From contig JAKFVB010000047.1 in assembly GCA_021732405.1 (NCBI GenBank), positions 1 to 50,422 on the forward strand: DNA of 50,422 bases, in the 5' to 3' direction. Under the pieces are notes generated by a model that ran no database searches, had not been told where the DNA came from, and saw only the letters and a program-made list of their open reading frames with translations. Source of the stretch: Methylotenera sp. (GTDB lineage: Bacteria > Pseudomonadota > Gammaproteobacteria > Burkholderiales > Methylophilaceae). A program made the position numbers and the translations under genes. Each line of letters starts with the position of its first letter. Position 1 is the stretch's first letter. Shown piece by piece: positions 36,449 through 44,229 of this stretch.

Positions 36449-37894
36449 ATGGCTGAAAAGCTATTATTTGTAACAGGTAAGTTGGCTGAAAAAAGCTTGC
36501 ATAAAGTGTTGCAAGATATTCAAAACCCATCGGATAAAAATCCTAAACCGCCCCAATTTAAATACCGTGTAGAGCAAATTGGCGTATCAGTTGCTGCATT
36601 GATGACACCAGATTTAATCACGCGCCGATTAAAAAATACGGGTGACGCCAATAGAATGATTTTGCCAGGGCTTTGCCAAGGCGATTTAAGCCAATTGCAT
36701 CGCCAATATGGCATTCCTGTAGAGCGTGGTCCGAAAGACCTAAAAGACCTGCCACAATACTTTGGCAATCAGGGTGTTGAGCCAGACTTAACCCAATATT
36801 CTGTGCAAATTTTTGCGGAAATTGTTGATGCACCTGATTTAAGTGTAGATGCAATCTTAAACAAAGCGCTGCGTTTTCAGGCACAGGGCGCTAATGTAAT
36901 TGATTTAGGCTGTTTACCTGGTAAGAGTTTTGCGCATTTAAAGGAGTCCATCCAAACACTAAAAGCGGCTGGCTTTAAAGTCAGTGTTGATTCAATGCGT
37001 GTGCATGATTTGTTACTGGCTGGAAAATCTGGTGCAGATTACCTGTTAAGTTTGACTGAAAAAACCTTGTGGATTGCGGATGAGGTAGCTGCCACACCAA
37101 TCTTAATTCCTGCCAAACCGGGCAATATGGCGTCTCTGTATCGTGCCATTGAGTATTGTTTAAAACACAATAAACCGTTTATTGCCGATGCGATTTTAGA
37201 CCCAATCCATTTTGGGCTGGCAGATTCGATTGTGCGTTATCACAAGCTACGCAAAAAATATCCGCAGATTCAAATCATGATGGGGATTGGCAATTTAACC
37301 GAATTAACAGATGCCGATACGACTGGCATTAATGCGATTTTATTTGGGTTAATTAGCGAGTTAAGTATCAATGCGGTTTTAGCCACTTCGGTAAGTCCGC
37401 ATGCGATAAATGCGATTGCCGAAGCAGATAATGCACGGCGTGTGATGCATCGCGCCAAACTAGATGATAGATTGCCGCGTGGTTATAGCAATGGTTTGCT
37501 TGGGTTGCATGACAGAAAACCGTTTTCTTATAACAAAGATGAAATCGGCGAAATCGCCGCACAAATTAAGGACCCGAGCTTCAGGATTATGGTCAGTGAA
37601 GCGGGTATACATGTTTATAATCGTGATGGTTTGCTACAAGACGTAGACCCTTTTGCGTTTTATCCAAATTTAGGTGTGCAAAACGATGCTTCGCATGCGT
37701 TTTATTTGGGTGTAGAACTTGCTCGCGCGCAAATTGCATGGCAACTTAAAAAACGTTACGTCCAAGATGAAGCTCTTAATTGGGGTGTTTCAAGTATGGT
37801 AGAAAAATTGGATGATAGAAAAAGTCATCGTGAAGCATCTTTAAAAGAAAAGCGGCAAAAAAACAATAATAAAGACAATAAGCATGATTTTTGA
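36449..37894 (+). CDS. Dihydropteroate synthase-like protein of tetrahydromethanopterin synthesis
   Basis: 481-residue protein of the dihydropteroate synthase-related family shared by methanogens and H4MPT-using bacteria. An N-terminal region of about 140 residues precedes a TIM-barrel part (about 150-360) with Val-Ile-Asp-Leu-Gly-Cys, Val-Ser-Val-Asp-Ser-Met-Arg and Phe-Ile-Ala-Asp-Ala-Ile-Leu-Asp-Pro, reminiscent of the pterin-binding fold. A role in joining the pterin with the ribofuranosyl-aminobenzene part is plausible but not proven. The C-terminus is very basic. It overlaps the next gene by 11 bases. Confidence 0.82.
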   Translation: MAEKLLFVTGKLAEKSLHKVLQDIQNPSDKNPKPPQFKYRVEQIGVSVAALMTPDLITRRLKNTGDANRMILPGLCQGDLSQLHRQYGIPVERGPKDLKDLPQYFGNQGVEPDLTQYSVQIFAEIVDAPDLSVDAILNKALRFQAQGANVIDLGCLPGKSFAHLKESIQTLKAAGFKVSVDSMRVHDLLLAGKSGADYLLSLTEKTLWIADEVAATPILIPAKPGNMASLYRAIEYCLKHNKPFIADAILDPIHFGLADSIVRYHKLRKKYPQIQIMMGIGNLTELTDADTTGINAILFGLISELSINAVLATSVSPHAINAIAEADNARRVMHRAKLDDRLPRGYSNGLLGLHDRKPFSYNKDEIGEIAAQIKDPSFRIMVSEAGIHVYNRDGLLQDVDPFAFYPNLGVQNDASHAFYLGVELARAQIAWQLKKRYVQDEALNWGVSSMVEKLDDRKSHREASLKEKRQKNNNKDNKHDF

Positions 37895-38459
37895 AACCAT
37901 TATTACCAGCATCAATGCAGAGGGTGTTGCGCATGTGACACCTTTTGGTGTGCGTCATGAGGGGAAAAATATCTTAATTGCACCCTATAAACCATCCATC
38001 ACGTTAGCCAATATATTGACAAGCAAACTTGCGGTGATGAACATATGCGATGATGTGCGCGTGTTTGCAGCAGCGCTAACGAATCGACAGGCTTGGCAAT
38101 TGCAACAAGCCAATCAAATAAAAGGCTTTAGGCTGGCAGATTGTCTGCAGCATGTGGAATTGGCCTTAGTTGAGGTGCGTGATAATGTGGTGAGGCCACA
38201 ACTGGTTATGCAAAAAATATATGCAGAGCAACACAAGCCATTTAATGGTTTTAATCGCGCTCAGGCGGCAGTAATAGAACTGGCTGTTCTGGTGAGTCGT
38301 TTGCACATGCTACCGCAAGAAAAAATTCAGGCTGAAATGCAATATTTGCAAATCGCCATCGATAAAACCGCAGGTGAGCACGAATTACTAGCGTGGTCTT
38401 GGCTGGTAGAAAAAACCAATCAATTTTATGCTAGCTCAGAAAAACGAGAATTGGGATGA
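37884..38459 (+). CDS. DUF447-family protein linked to C1-cofactor synthesis
   Basis: 191 residues. The start (Met-Ile-Phe-Glu-Thr-Ile-Ile-Thr-Ser) and the Ala-His-Val-Thr-Pro-Phe-Gly-Val strand are those of the DUF447 family, a split-barrel, flavin-reductase-like fold found in methanogens and methylotrophs. No enzymatic step is assigned to it as far as I know. It overlaps the previous gene by 11 bases and mfnB by four, so its translation is tied to both, which argues for a role in H4MPT or methanofuran synthesis. Cytosolic, no signal or membrane segment. Confidence 0.8.
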   Translation: MIFETIITSINAEGVAHVTPFGVRHEGKNILIAPYKPSITLANILTSKLAVMNICDDVRVFAAALTNRQAWQLQQANQIKGFRLADCLQHVELALVEVRDNVVRPQLVMQKIYAEQHKPFNGFNRAQAAVIELAVLVSRLHMLPQEKIQAEMQYLQIAIDKTAGEHELLAWSWLVEKTNQFYASSEKRELG

Positions 38460-39235
38460 CGCAATTATTGGTGAGTGTTAAAAGTACTGAAGAGGCACTG
38501 ATTGCATTAGAAGCTGGCGTTGATATTATCGATCTAAAAGACCCAGCCAACGGTGCTTTGGGCGCGTTAGATTTGCTGATAAGTGCCGAAATTGTAGCGA
38601 TGACGCAGCAATATAATCAGCTCAATGTGGATAATAATCGCCATTTCTCTCCAACATTAACTAGCGCAGCTGTGGGTGAGCAGCACCTTAATATAGAAAG
38701 CTTGATGAGTAGTATTTTGGAGCGAGTCAGCATAAATGTAGATATTATTAAAGTGCCAGTTTGTTCGCTTAAAGCAATATCAAGCTGGCAAGACCAGTTT
38801 GATTTGCGGAAAATTACTCATCTAAAGCCTGATATTAAGTTCGTCGCTGTATTTTTTGCAGATCGGAAATTAGACTTAATGCAGCTTAAGACATTAAAAA
38901 ATATGGGTTTTTATGGCGCTATGCTAGACACTAGTGAGAAGCATCAAAATTTACTTGAAGTTTGTACGATGCAGACTTTACAAATGTTTACACAATTCTG
39001 TCAAAAAAATGCGTTAAAATCAGGATTAGCAGGGTCTTTAAAGCCACAACATATAGAGCGCTTAACTGCGATTCGTCCTTTCTATATTGGTTTTAGGGGT
39101 GGTGTTTGTGAAGCAGACAGGCGCAATAACACTTTACTCATGAGTAAAGTGATAGAAGTAAAAAAACTGTTGCAAGAACACAACAAATTCAACGATTTAG
39201 CGCGTCAATCCTCAATTTTGGCGTTGCATAGTTAG
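38456..39235 (+). CDS. mfnB: (5-formylfuran-3-yl)methyl phosphate synthase
   Basis: Makes the furan precursor of methanofuran from two glyceraldehyde-3-phosphates (MfnB, former DUF556). The 259-residue TIM-barrel protein has the conserved Asp-Ile-Ile-Asp-Leu-Lys-Asp-Pro-x-x-Gly-x-Leu-Gly segment with the catalytic Lys28, and Met-Leu-Asp-Thr-Ser-Glu-Lys with Asp158 and Lys162. Its presence means the host probably makes a methanofuran-type cofactor for the formyltransferase/hydrolase (Fhc) complex. ATGA overlap with the DUF447 gene. Last gene of the group; an ompA promoter starts in its 3' end. Confidence 0.9.
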   Translation: MTQLLVSVKSTEEALIALEAGVDIIDLKDPANGALGALDLLISAEIVAMTQQYNQLNVDNNRHFSPTLTSAAVGEQHLNIESLMSSILERVSINVDIIKVPVCSLKAISSWQDQFDLRKITHLKPDIKFVAVFFADRKLDLMQLKTLKNMGFYGAMLDTSEKHQNLLEVCTMQTLQMFTQFCQKNALKSGLAGSLKPQHIERLTAIRPFYIGFRGGVCEADRRNNTLLMSKVIEVKKLLQEHNKFNDLARQSSILALHS

Positions 39236-39256
39236 CATAGTTTCAGTATAGTTAGC
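39224..39256 (+). promoter_or_regulatory. ompA promoter with a 20-bp-spaced direct repeat
   Basis: TTGCAT (39224-39229), 17 bases, TATAGT (39247-39252) is a plausible sigma-70 promoter, starting inside the mfnB 3' end. The 9-mer ATAGTTAGC occurs at 39228-39236 and 39248-39256, exactly 20 bases apart, i.e. two helical turns, so a regulator could bind the same face. Confidence 0.5.
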
Positions 39257-39298
39257 GAGTAGATGTTTGTTTGTAAGTTTTTAACTAGGAGTTTAACA

Positions 39299-40396
39299 AT
39301 GAAAAAGAATTTAATCAGTTTAGCTGTTGTAGCCACACTTGGCCTGTCAGCTTTTGCAGTATCTGCCGAAGACATGTACCGTGGTGCTTGGTATGCAGTA
39401 CCAGGTGTTAGCTATATGAATACTGACAGCGACTTAGAAGCAGACAATGGCGGCGGTGGCTTTATCGCTATCGGTAAAGAATTAAGCCAAAGCTGGGATA
39501 TTCAAGGTCGTTTAGGATATAACCGTGCTGATGAAGATTTGAACTTAGGTCTTGGCGAAAGCGGCAAATATAAACAAACTACACTTGGTTTAGATGCTTT
39601 ATATATGTTTAGTCGCGATCAATTCCGTCCATTCTTATTGGCTGGTATTGGTGCAGCACGCAACAATCTTGACTACAGAATTCCAGGCAATAGTGTTGAT
39701 GGTAAAAATACATCATGGTTAGCAGGTTTAGGTTTAGGTGCACAATACTTAATTAATGACACATTTGGCTTGCAAGCAGACTTGCGTCATCAATGGAGCA
39801 GAGCAGAAATTGAAGTAAATGGCGATAGCGAGAGAGAGACTATTGGTAATACACTGTTAAATATAGGTGGTATTTTCCGCTTTGGCGCACCAGCTCCAGT
39901 CGTTGCAGCAGCAGCACCAGAACCAGCACCAATTGCAGCAGCAGAGCCAGCGCCTGAGCCAGCTCCAATGGCTGAACCAGCGCCAGCACCAGTTGCTTGC
40001 ACACCACAAGTTGAAACAATTACATTGCAAGCAGAAAAATTATTTGGCTTTGATAAAGCCTTATTGGCTGATACAAGTGAAATTGATACACAAGTAGTTG
40101 CAAAAATGAAAGAAAACGCAATTTTTGCGTCTGTTAAAATTATTGGCCATACTGATAAATTAGGTAGCGAAAAATACAACCAAGGCCTTTCTGAAAGACG
40201 TGCTAACCAAGTACGCGATTACATCATTAGCCAAGGTATTGATGGCAGTCGTTTAATTGCAGTAGGTAAAGGCGAAGAATCGCCTAAAGTAAATTGTGAT
40301 GATGTTAAAGGTCGCAAAGCACAAATTGAATGCTTAGCACCAAATCGTCGCGTTGAAATTGAAGCGACACGTTCTGTAGAAACAGGTTGTAACTAG
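39299..40396 (+). CDS. OmpA-family outer-membrane porin
   Basis: Major outer-membrane/peptidoglycan-anchoring protein. From ATG 39299, 365 residues: signal peptide (1-22, ending Ala-Val-Ser-Ala), an eight-stranded beta-barrel (about 25-200), a Pro/Ala/Glu repeat linker (about 200-240) and an OmpA C-terminal peptidoglycan-binding domain with Gly-His-Thr-Asp, Leu-Ser-Glu-Arg-Arg-Ala and Asn-Arg-Arg-Val-Glu-Ile. AGGAG at 39287-39291 fits this start; an upstream in-frame ATG (39263) would put 12 extra residues before the signal. It has its own promoter and terminator and is likely to be highly expressed. Confidence 0.93.
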   Translation: MKKNLISLAVVATLGLSAFAVSAEDMYRGAWYAVPGVSYMNTDSDLEADNGGGGFIAIGKELSQSWDIQGRLGYNRADEDLNLGLGESGKYKQTTLGLDALYMFSRDQFRPFLLAGIGAARNNLDYRIPGNSVDGKNTSWLAGLGLGAQYLINDTFGLQADLRHQWSRAEIEVNGDSERETIGNTLLNIGGIFRFGAPAPVVAAAAPEPAPIAAAEPAPEPAPMAEPAPAPVACTPQVETITLQAEKLFGFDKALLADTSEIDTQVVAKMKENAIFASVKIIGHTDKLGSEKYNQGLSERRANQVRDYIISQGIDGSRLIAVGKGEESPKVNCDDVKGRKAQIECLAPNRRVEIEATRSVETGCN

Positions 40397-40412
40397 TTTT
40401 TACAGTATGTTT

Positions 40413-40440
40413 AAAAAGCCTCGCATTGCGGGGCTTTTTT
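40413..40440 (+). terminator. Terminator after the ompA-family gene
   Basis: AAAAAGCCTCGC and GCGGGGCTTTTTT pair with a single G·T mismatch around a three-base loop, followed by six T residues. A strong Rho-independent terminator. Confidence 0.9.
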
Positions 40441-40486
40441 ATTGCCTATGATTTAAAGCCCACCATGATTTTATCGTTATAATAAT

Positions 40487-41836
40487 ATGATGAAACAATC
40501 TGTTGATTTAATTCTTGAAACACGCTGGTTAATACCGATTATTCCTAAAAATAGCTTGTTATCTTATCAAGCCGTTGTCATTCAATCTGGCGTTATTATT
40601 TCGGTTTGCAGTATTGAAGATGCAAAGCAGTTCTATCACGCCAATGAAACCATTCAATTGACTGATCATGCGCTAATACCAGGGTTTGTCAATTTACACA
40701 CGCATGCAGCTATGAATTTAATGCGTGGTTTAGCGGATGATTTGCCGCTGATGCCTTGGTTAGAGCAACATATCTGGCCCACAGAGCAAAAAATGGTATC
40801 CCCAAATTTCGTGCATGATGGAACCTTATTGGCTTGCGCAGAAATGTTGCGTGGTGGAATTACTGCATTTAATGATATGTATTTTTATCCAGAATCTTCT
40901 GCTGAAGCCGTTATTCAAGCAGGCATGCGGGCGAACTTAGGTTTGCTTGTTTTAGAGTTTGCAACACAATATGCAAATGATGCTGAAAGCTATATTGACA
41001 AAGGTACGCAAGCACGTGACGCTTTAAAAAATGAGCCACTGATTAGCTTTAGTTTTGCCCCTCACGCGCCGTACACGGTTAGTGATGAAACTTTCACCAC
41101 TTTAAATACGTTAAGTGCACAGATTAATATTGGCTTACACACGCATTTACACGAAACAATCGCGGAAATTACGCAAAGCGAACAGCGTTACGGCATGCGC
41201 CCAGCAGCGCGTTTGGCCAAGTTAGGCATATTAGGTGCGACTACCACTTTTGCACATTGTGTGCATTTAAATGCCATTGAAATACAAATGTTGGCTGAAA
41301 ATGGATGTAGTATCGCGCATTGTCCAAGCTCCAATTTAAAGCTGGCAAGTGGCATTGCGCCTATTACCGAGTATGCAAAACAAGGCATTAATATTGGCTT
41401 GGGCACAGATGGTGCAGCCAGTAATAACCGATTAGATATGTTTACCGAAATGCGACTTGCTGCATTATTGGCAAAAGGCATAAGCGGTGACGCAACTGCT
41501 ATATCCGCACATCAAGCATTAGAAATGGCAACCATTAACGGTGCCAAGGCACTAGGATTAGATGAAAAAATTGGCTCGATTGAAGTGGGTAAATTGGCTG
41601 ACTTAACCGCCATTAAGCTAGATGACTGTAATATGCAGCCTTGTTTTGATGTAATTTCTCACTTGGTGTATGTAGCAGAGCGTGAGCAAGTAAGCCATGT
41701 TTGGGTAAGTGGCGACTTAAAATATCATAAGCCAAATAACAGTGCTGGCATTTACAGCAACATTGAGCCACAAGAGTTGGTGGATATTGTCAGCAAGTGG
41801 CAAACCAAACTGGATGCATTTGCGTCTATTAACTAA
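40487..41836 (+). CDS. mtaD: 5-methylthioadenosine/S-adenosylhomocysteine deaminase-type amidohydrolase
   Basis: TRZ/ATZ-class amidohydrolase that deaminates SAH or MTA. The 449-residue TIM-barrel protein has the metal-binding Asn-Leu-His-Thr-His (about residue 70), Met-Arg-Gly, Leu-His-Thr-His-Leu-His-Glu, the Ala-His-Cys-Val-His and Gly-Thr-Asp-Gly-Ala-Ala-Ser-Asn segments. Other deaminase substrates are possible. The next gene, ubiG, uses SAM and releases SAH, so recycling of its product is a reasonable inference. TATAAT at 40478-40483 lies only four bases ahead of the ATG, so the mRNA may be nearly leaderless. Confidence 0.8.
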   Translation: MMKQSVDLILETRWLIPIIPKNSLLSYQAVVIQSGVIISVCSIEDAKQFYHANETIQLTDHALIPGFVNLHTHAAMNLMRGLADDLPLMPWLEQHIWPTEQKMVSPNFVHDGTLLACAEMLRGGITAFNDMYFYPESSAEAVIQAGMRANLGLLVLEFATQYANDAESYIDKGTQARDALKNEPLISFSFAPHAPYTVSDETFTTLNTLSAQINIGLHTHLHETIAEITQSEQRYGMRPAARLAKLGILGATTTFAHCVHLNAIEIQMLAENGCSIAHCPSSNLKLASGIAPITEYAKQGINIGLGTDGAASNNRLDMFTEMRLAALLAKGISGDATAISAHQALEMATINGAKALGLDEKIGSIEVGKLADLTAIKLDDCNMQPCFDVISHLVYVAEREQVSHVWVSGDLKYHKPNNSAGIYSNIEPQELVDIVSKWQTKLDAFASIN

Positions 41837-41857
41837 TCATTATAGATAAAGAAAACT

Positions 41858-42553
41858 ATGTCTAATTACGATACAGCTGAATTAAATAAATTTGGTGAAT
41901 TAGCCCACAAATGGTGGGATAAGACCAGTGAGTTTAAACCTCTGCACGATATTAATCCCTTACGACTCAATTATATTGACCAAGCGGTTTTGCTAGCAGG
42001 TAAAACAGTTTTAGATGTGGGTTGCGGTGGTGGAATATTAAGTGAATCAATGGCGCAAAAGGGCGCTACGGTAACTGGCATTGATTTGGGTGAAAAAGCC
42101 TTAAAAGTAGCGCAATTACACAGCTTAGAAAGTGGTATTAATGTTGATTATCGTCTGATTGCGGTTGAGCAATTAGCCAAAGAAGCACCTGCCAGCTTTG
42201 ATGTGGTGACTTGTCTGGAAATGCTGGAACATGTGCCTGACCCAGCCAGCGTGGTGCAAGCTTGTGCGCAATTGGTTAAGCCCGGTGGACATGTATTTTT
42301 TTCTACCATTAATCGCAACCCTAAAGCCTATTTGTTTGCGGTTGTTGGTGCAGAATATGTATTAAACATGTTGCCACGCGGCACGCACGATTACGCTAAA
42401 TTTATTAAGCCATCTGAACTTGCTGGCTTTGTTAGGAATTCAGACTTAACGCTTAAGCACCAAGTTGGCATGAGCTATAACCCCATCACCAAACATTATT
42501 GGCTGGATAATGATGTTTCTGTCAATTATATGATGCATACAATCAAAGGTTAA
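41858..42553 (+). CDS. ubiG: Ubiquinone O-methyltransferase UbiG
   Basis: SAM-dependent enzyme that performs both O-methylation steps of ubiquinone synthesis. 231 residues with the class I motif Val-Leu-Asp-Val-Gly-Cys-Gly-Gly-Gly, Gly-Ile-Asp-Leu-Gly, the Glu-Met-Leu-Glu-His-Val-Pro-Asp-Pro segment and the family start [10 protein letters not shown]. Placed 21 bases after mtaD and three bases before gph, a conserved arrangement in beta/gammaproteobacteria. Confidence 0.95.
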   Translation: MSNYDTAELNKFGELAHKWWDKTSEFKPLHDINPLRLNYIDQAVLLAGKTVLDVGCGGGILSESMAQKGATVTGIDLGEKALKVAQLHSLESGINVDYRLIAVEQLAKEAPASFDVVTCLEMLEHVPDPASVVQACAQLVKPGGHVFFSTINRNPKAYLFAVVGAEYVLNMLPRGTHDYAKFIKPSELAGFVRNSDLTLKHQVGMSYNPITKHYWLDNDVSVNYMMHTIKG

Positions 42554-42556
42554 TGC

Positions 42557-43210
42557 TTGATTAACACTATTCTTTTTGATCTGGACGGCACACTTGTCGA
42601 TACCGCCCCAGATTTAGGTCATGCACTCAATATCCAACTAATTCGCCACGGCAAACCCGCTTTAAGCGATGCGGCGATTAGACCTTTTGCTTCGCATGGT
42701 TCGCGCGGATTAATTGGCTTAGGCTTCGGCATTACACCCAAAGATGACAGCTTTATTGCCATGCGTGATGAATATTTAAGTATTTACGATACAGTGTTTA
42801 CGCGTAGTCCTGTTTTGTTGGATGGTATTGTAGAACTGCTACAAGCAATTGAAAATAAAGGCTTAAAATGGGGAATTGTCACTAATAAGCCACGGCGCTT
42901 TACACAACCTTTAATCAAAAGTATGGGTTTAGATAAACGCGCGGCTTGCGTGGTAAGCGGAGATGATGCGCCCCAGCCAAAGCCTTCACCAGCCACATTA
43001 TTGCTGGCTTGTGAAGAAGTAGATGTTAAGCCCGAAAATTGTATCTATCTAGGGGATGCAGAGCGTGATGTGCAAGCAGGTAAAGCCGCAGGGATGAAAA
43101 CCGTGGTGGCTTTATTTGGTTATATCGACGTGACCGACAAGCCAAAAGAGTGGGGCGCGGATGCCTTAATTAGTGCACCTATGGATTTATTAGCTATTAT
43201 AAATGGTTAA
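42557..43210 (+). CDS. gph: Phosphoglycolate phosphatase-type HAD hydrolase
   Basis: HAD-superfamily phosphatase, 217 residues. Motif I Phe-Asp-Leu-Asp-Gly-Thr-Leu-Val-Asp-Thr is near the N-terminus, motif II Val-Thr-Asn-Lys, and motif IV Tyr-Leu-Gly-Asp-Ala-Glu-Arg-Asp. The position beside ubiG fits either Gph or the related MurNAc-6-phosphate phosphatase MupP, and these cannot be separated here. The start is TTG at 42557; there is no in-frame ATG before motif I. AAAGG near the ubiG stop can serve as ribosome binding site. Confidence 0.85.
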   Translation: MINTILFDLDGTLVDTAPDLGHALNIQLIRHGKPALSDAAIRPFASHGSRGLIGLGFGITPKDDSFIAMRDEYLSIYDTVFTRSPVLLDGIVELLQAIENKGLKWGIVTNKPRRFTQPLIKSMGLDKRAACVVSGDDAPQPKPSPATLLLACEEVDVKPENCIYLGDAERDVQAGKAAGMKTVVALFGYIDVTDKPKEWGADALISAPMDLLAIING

Positions 43211-43242
43211 CTTAACACTAAAAAACAGTCAAATTTTATCAA

Positions 43243-43854
43243 TTAAAGCTTTTTTCGCCCTAGTAAAGCCATCGACAACGTCCCGCTATCCACATATTCA
43301 ATTTCACCGCCCATTGGTAACCCACGCGCAATACGGCTCACCGATACGCCGCGCGTTTTAAGCAATTCGCTGATGTAATGCGCAGTAGCCTCACCTTCAA
43401 CCGTGTAATTGGTTGCTAAAATCACTTCTTGCACCTGTCCTTTGTTTAATGCGCCATCTTGGGCGCGTTTAATCAATTTATCTAAGTTGATTTCTTTGGG
43501 TCCAACGCCATCTAAAGGTGATAAGCGGCCCATCAGCACAAAATACATGCCATTGTATGATTGCGTTTGTTCCATCATCATTAAATCGGTTGGCATTTCT
43601 ACCACGCAAAGCTGTGAGGTGTCACGCTTTTCAGACGTACATAAAGGGCAGACAGGGGTTTCTGAAAAATTATTGCACAAGGTGCAATGCCCTAGCACTT
43701 GCAGCGCATTTTCTAAACTATTGCCTAATTTAGCCGCGCCTTTTCTGTCTCGTTGCAATAGATAATACGCCATGCGCAAAGCGGATTTTGGCCCTACGCC
43801 AGGCAAACAGCGTAGTGAATCGATTAACTGCTCAAGCGCGGGAGGGTTTTTCAA
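43243..43854 (-). CDS. recR: Recombination mediator RecR
   Basis: Acts with RecF and RecO in loading RecA at gaps. 203 residues: an N-terminal helix-hairpin-helix (Leu-Pro-Gly-Val-Gly-Pro-Lys-Ser-Ala), a C4 zinc finger (Cys-Thr-Leu-Cys through Cys-Pro-Leu-Cys, residues about 57-72) and a Toprim domain (about 80-175). The start is TTG at 43854, immediately before Lys-Asn-Pro-Pro-Ala-Leu. Last gene of the ffs-dnaX-ybaB-recR group, convergent with gph. Confidence 0.95.
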   Translation of the reverse strand: MKNPPALEQLIDSLRCLPGVGPKSALRMAYYLLQRDRKGAAKLGNSLENALQVLGHCTLCNNFSETPVCPLCTSEKRDTSQLCVVEMPTDLMMMEQTQSYNGMYFVLMGRLSPLDGVGPKEINLDKLIKRAQDGALNKGQVQEVILATNYTVEGEATAHYISELLKTRGVSVSRIARGLPMGGEIEYVDSGTLSMALLGRKKL

Positions 43855-43869
43855 GAGTTAATTCAACAG

Positions 43870-44178
43870 CTAAAACGGCAATTTAAAACCAGCTGGCATC
43901 ATGCCGCTCATACGCGCACTAGATGTGGCTTCTGCTTTAGTTCTTGCGTCATTTAATGCAATCAGCAGTAAATCTTCTAAGGTTTCTCTGTCATCCATTG
44001 CAGCGTCATCAATATTGACGCGCTTCACAACATTATTACAAGTCATGCTGATTTTAACTAAGCCGCTGCTGGCAAGGCCTTCTACTACCGTTTCGGCTAA
44101 TTCCGCCTGCGCTTTTTGCATATTGGCTTGCATTTGCTGGGCTTGCTTCATCATATTGCCCATGCCACCTTTCATCAT
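43870..44178 (-). CDS. ybaB: Nucleoid-associated protein YbaB/EbfC
   Basis: Small DNA-binding dimer. 102 residues: an N-terminal Met/Gln/Lys-rich coiled coil (Met-Lys-Gln-Ala-Gln-Gln-Met-Gln) and a central beta sheet. AAGGAG precedes the ATG by six bases. It lies between dnaX (52 bases upstream) and recR (15 bases downstream), the usual position. Confidence 0.95.
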   Translation of the reverse strand: MMKGGMGNMMKQAQQMQANMQKAQAELAETVVEGLASSGLVKISMTCNNVVKRVNIDDAAMDDRETLEDLLLIALNDARTKAEATSSARMSGMMPAGFKLPF

Positions 44179-44229
44179 TTTTTGCTCCTTTTTTAGGGTT
44201 AAGTTTATCTAGTTTTAAGTTTAATTTGT

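Noticed and set aside
39888-40010. Repetitive CCAGCACCAG-type DNA, first considered as a tandem repeat locus
   Set aside because: It encodes the Pro/Ala/Glu linker of the OmpA-family protein; the repeats follow codon structure and are not a separate element.
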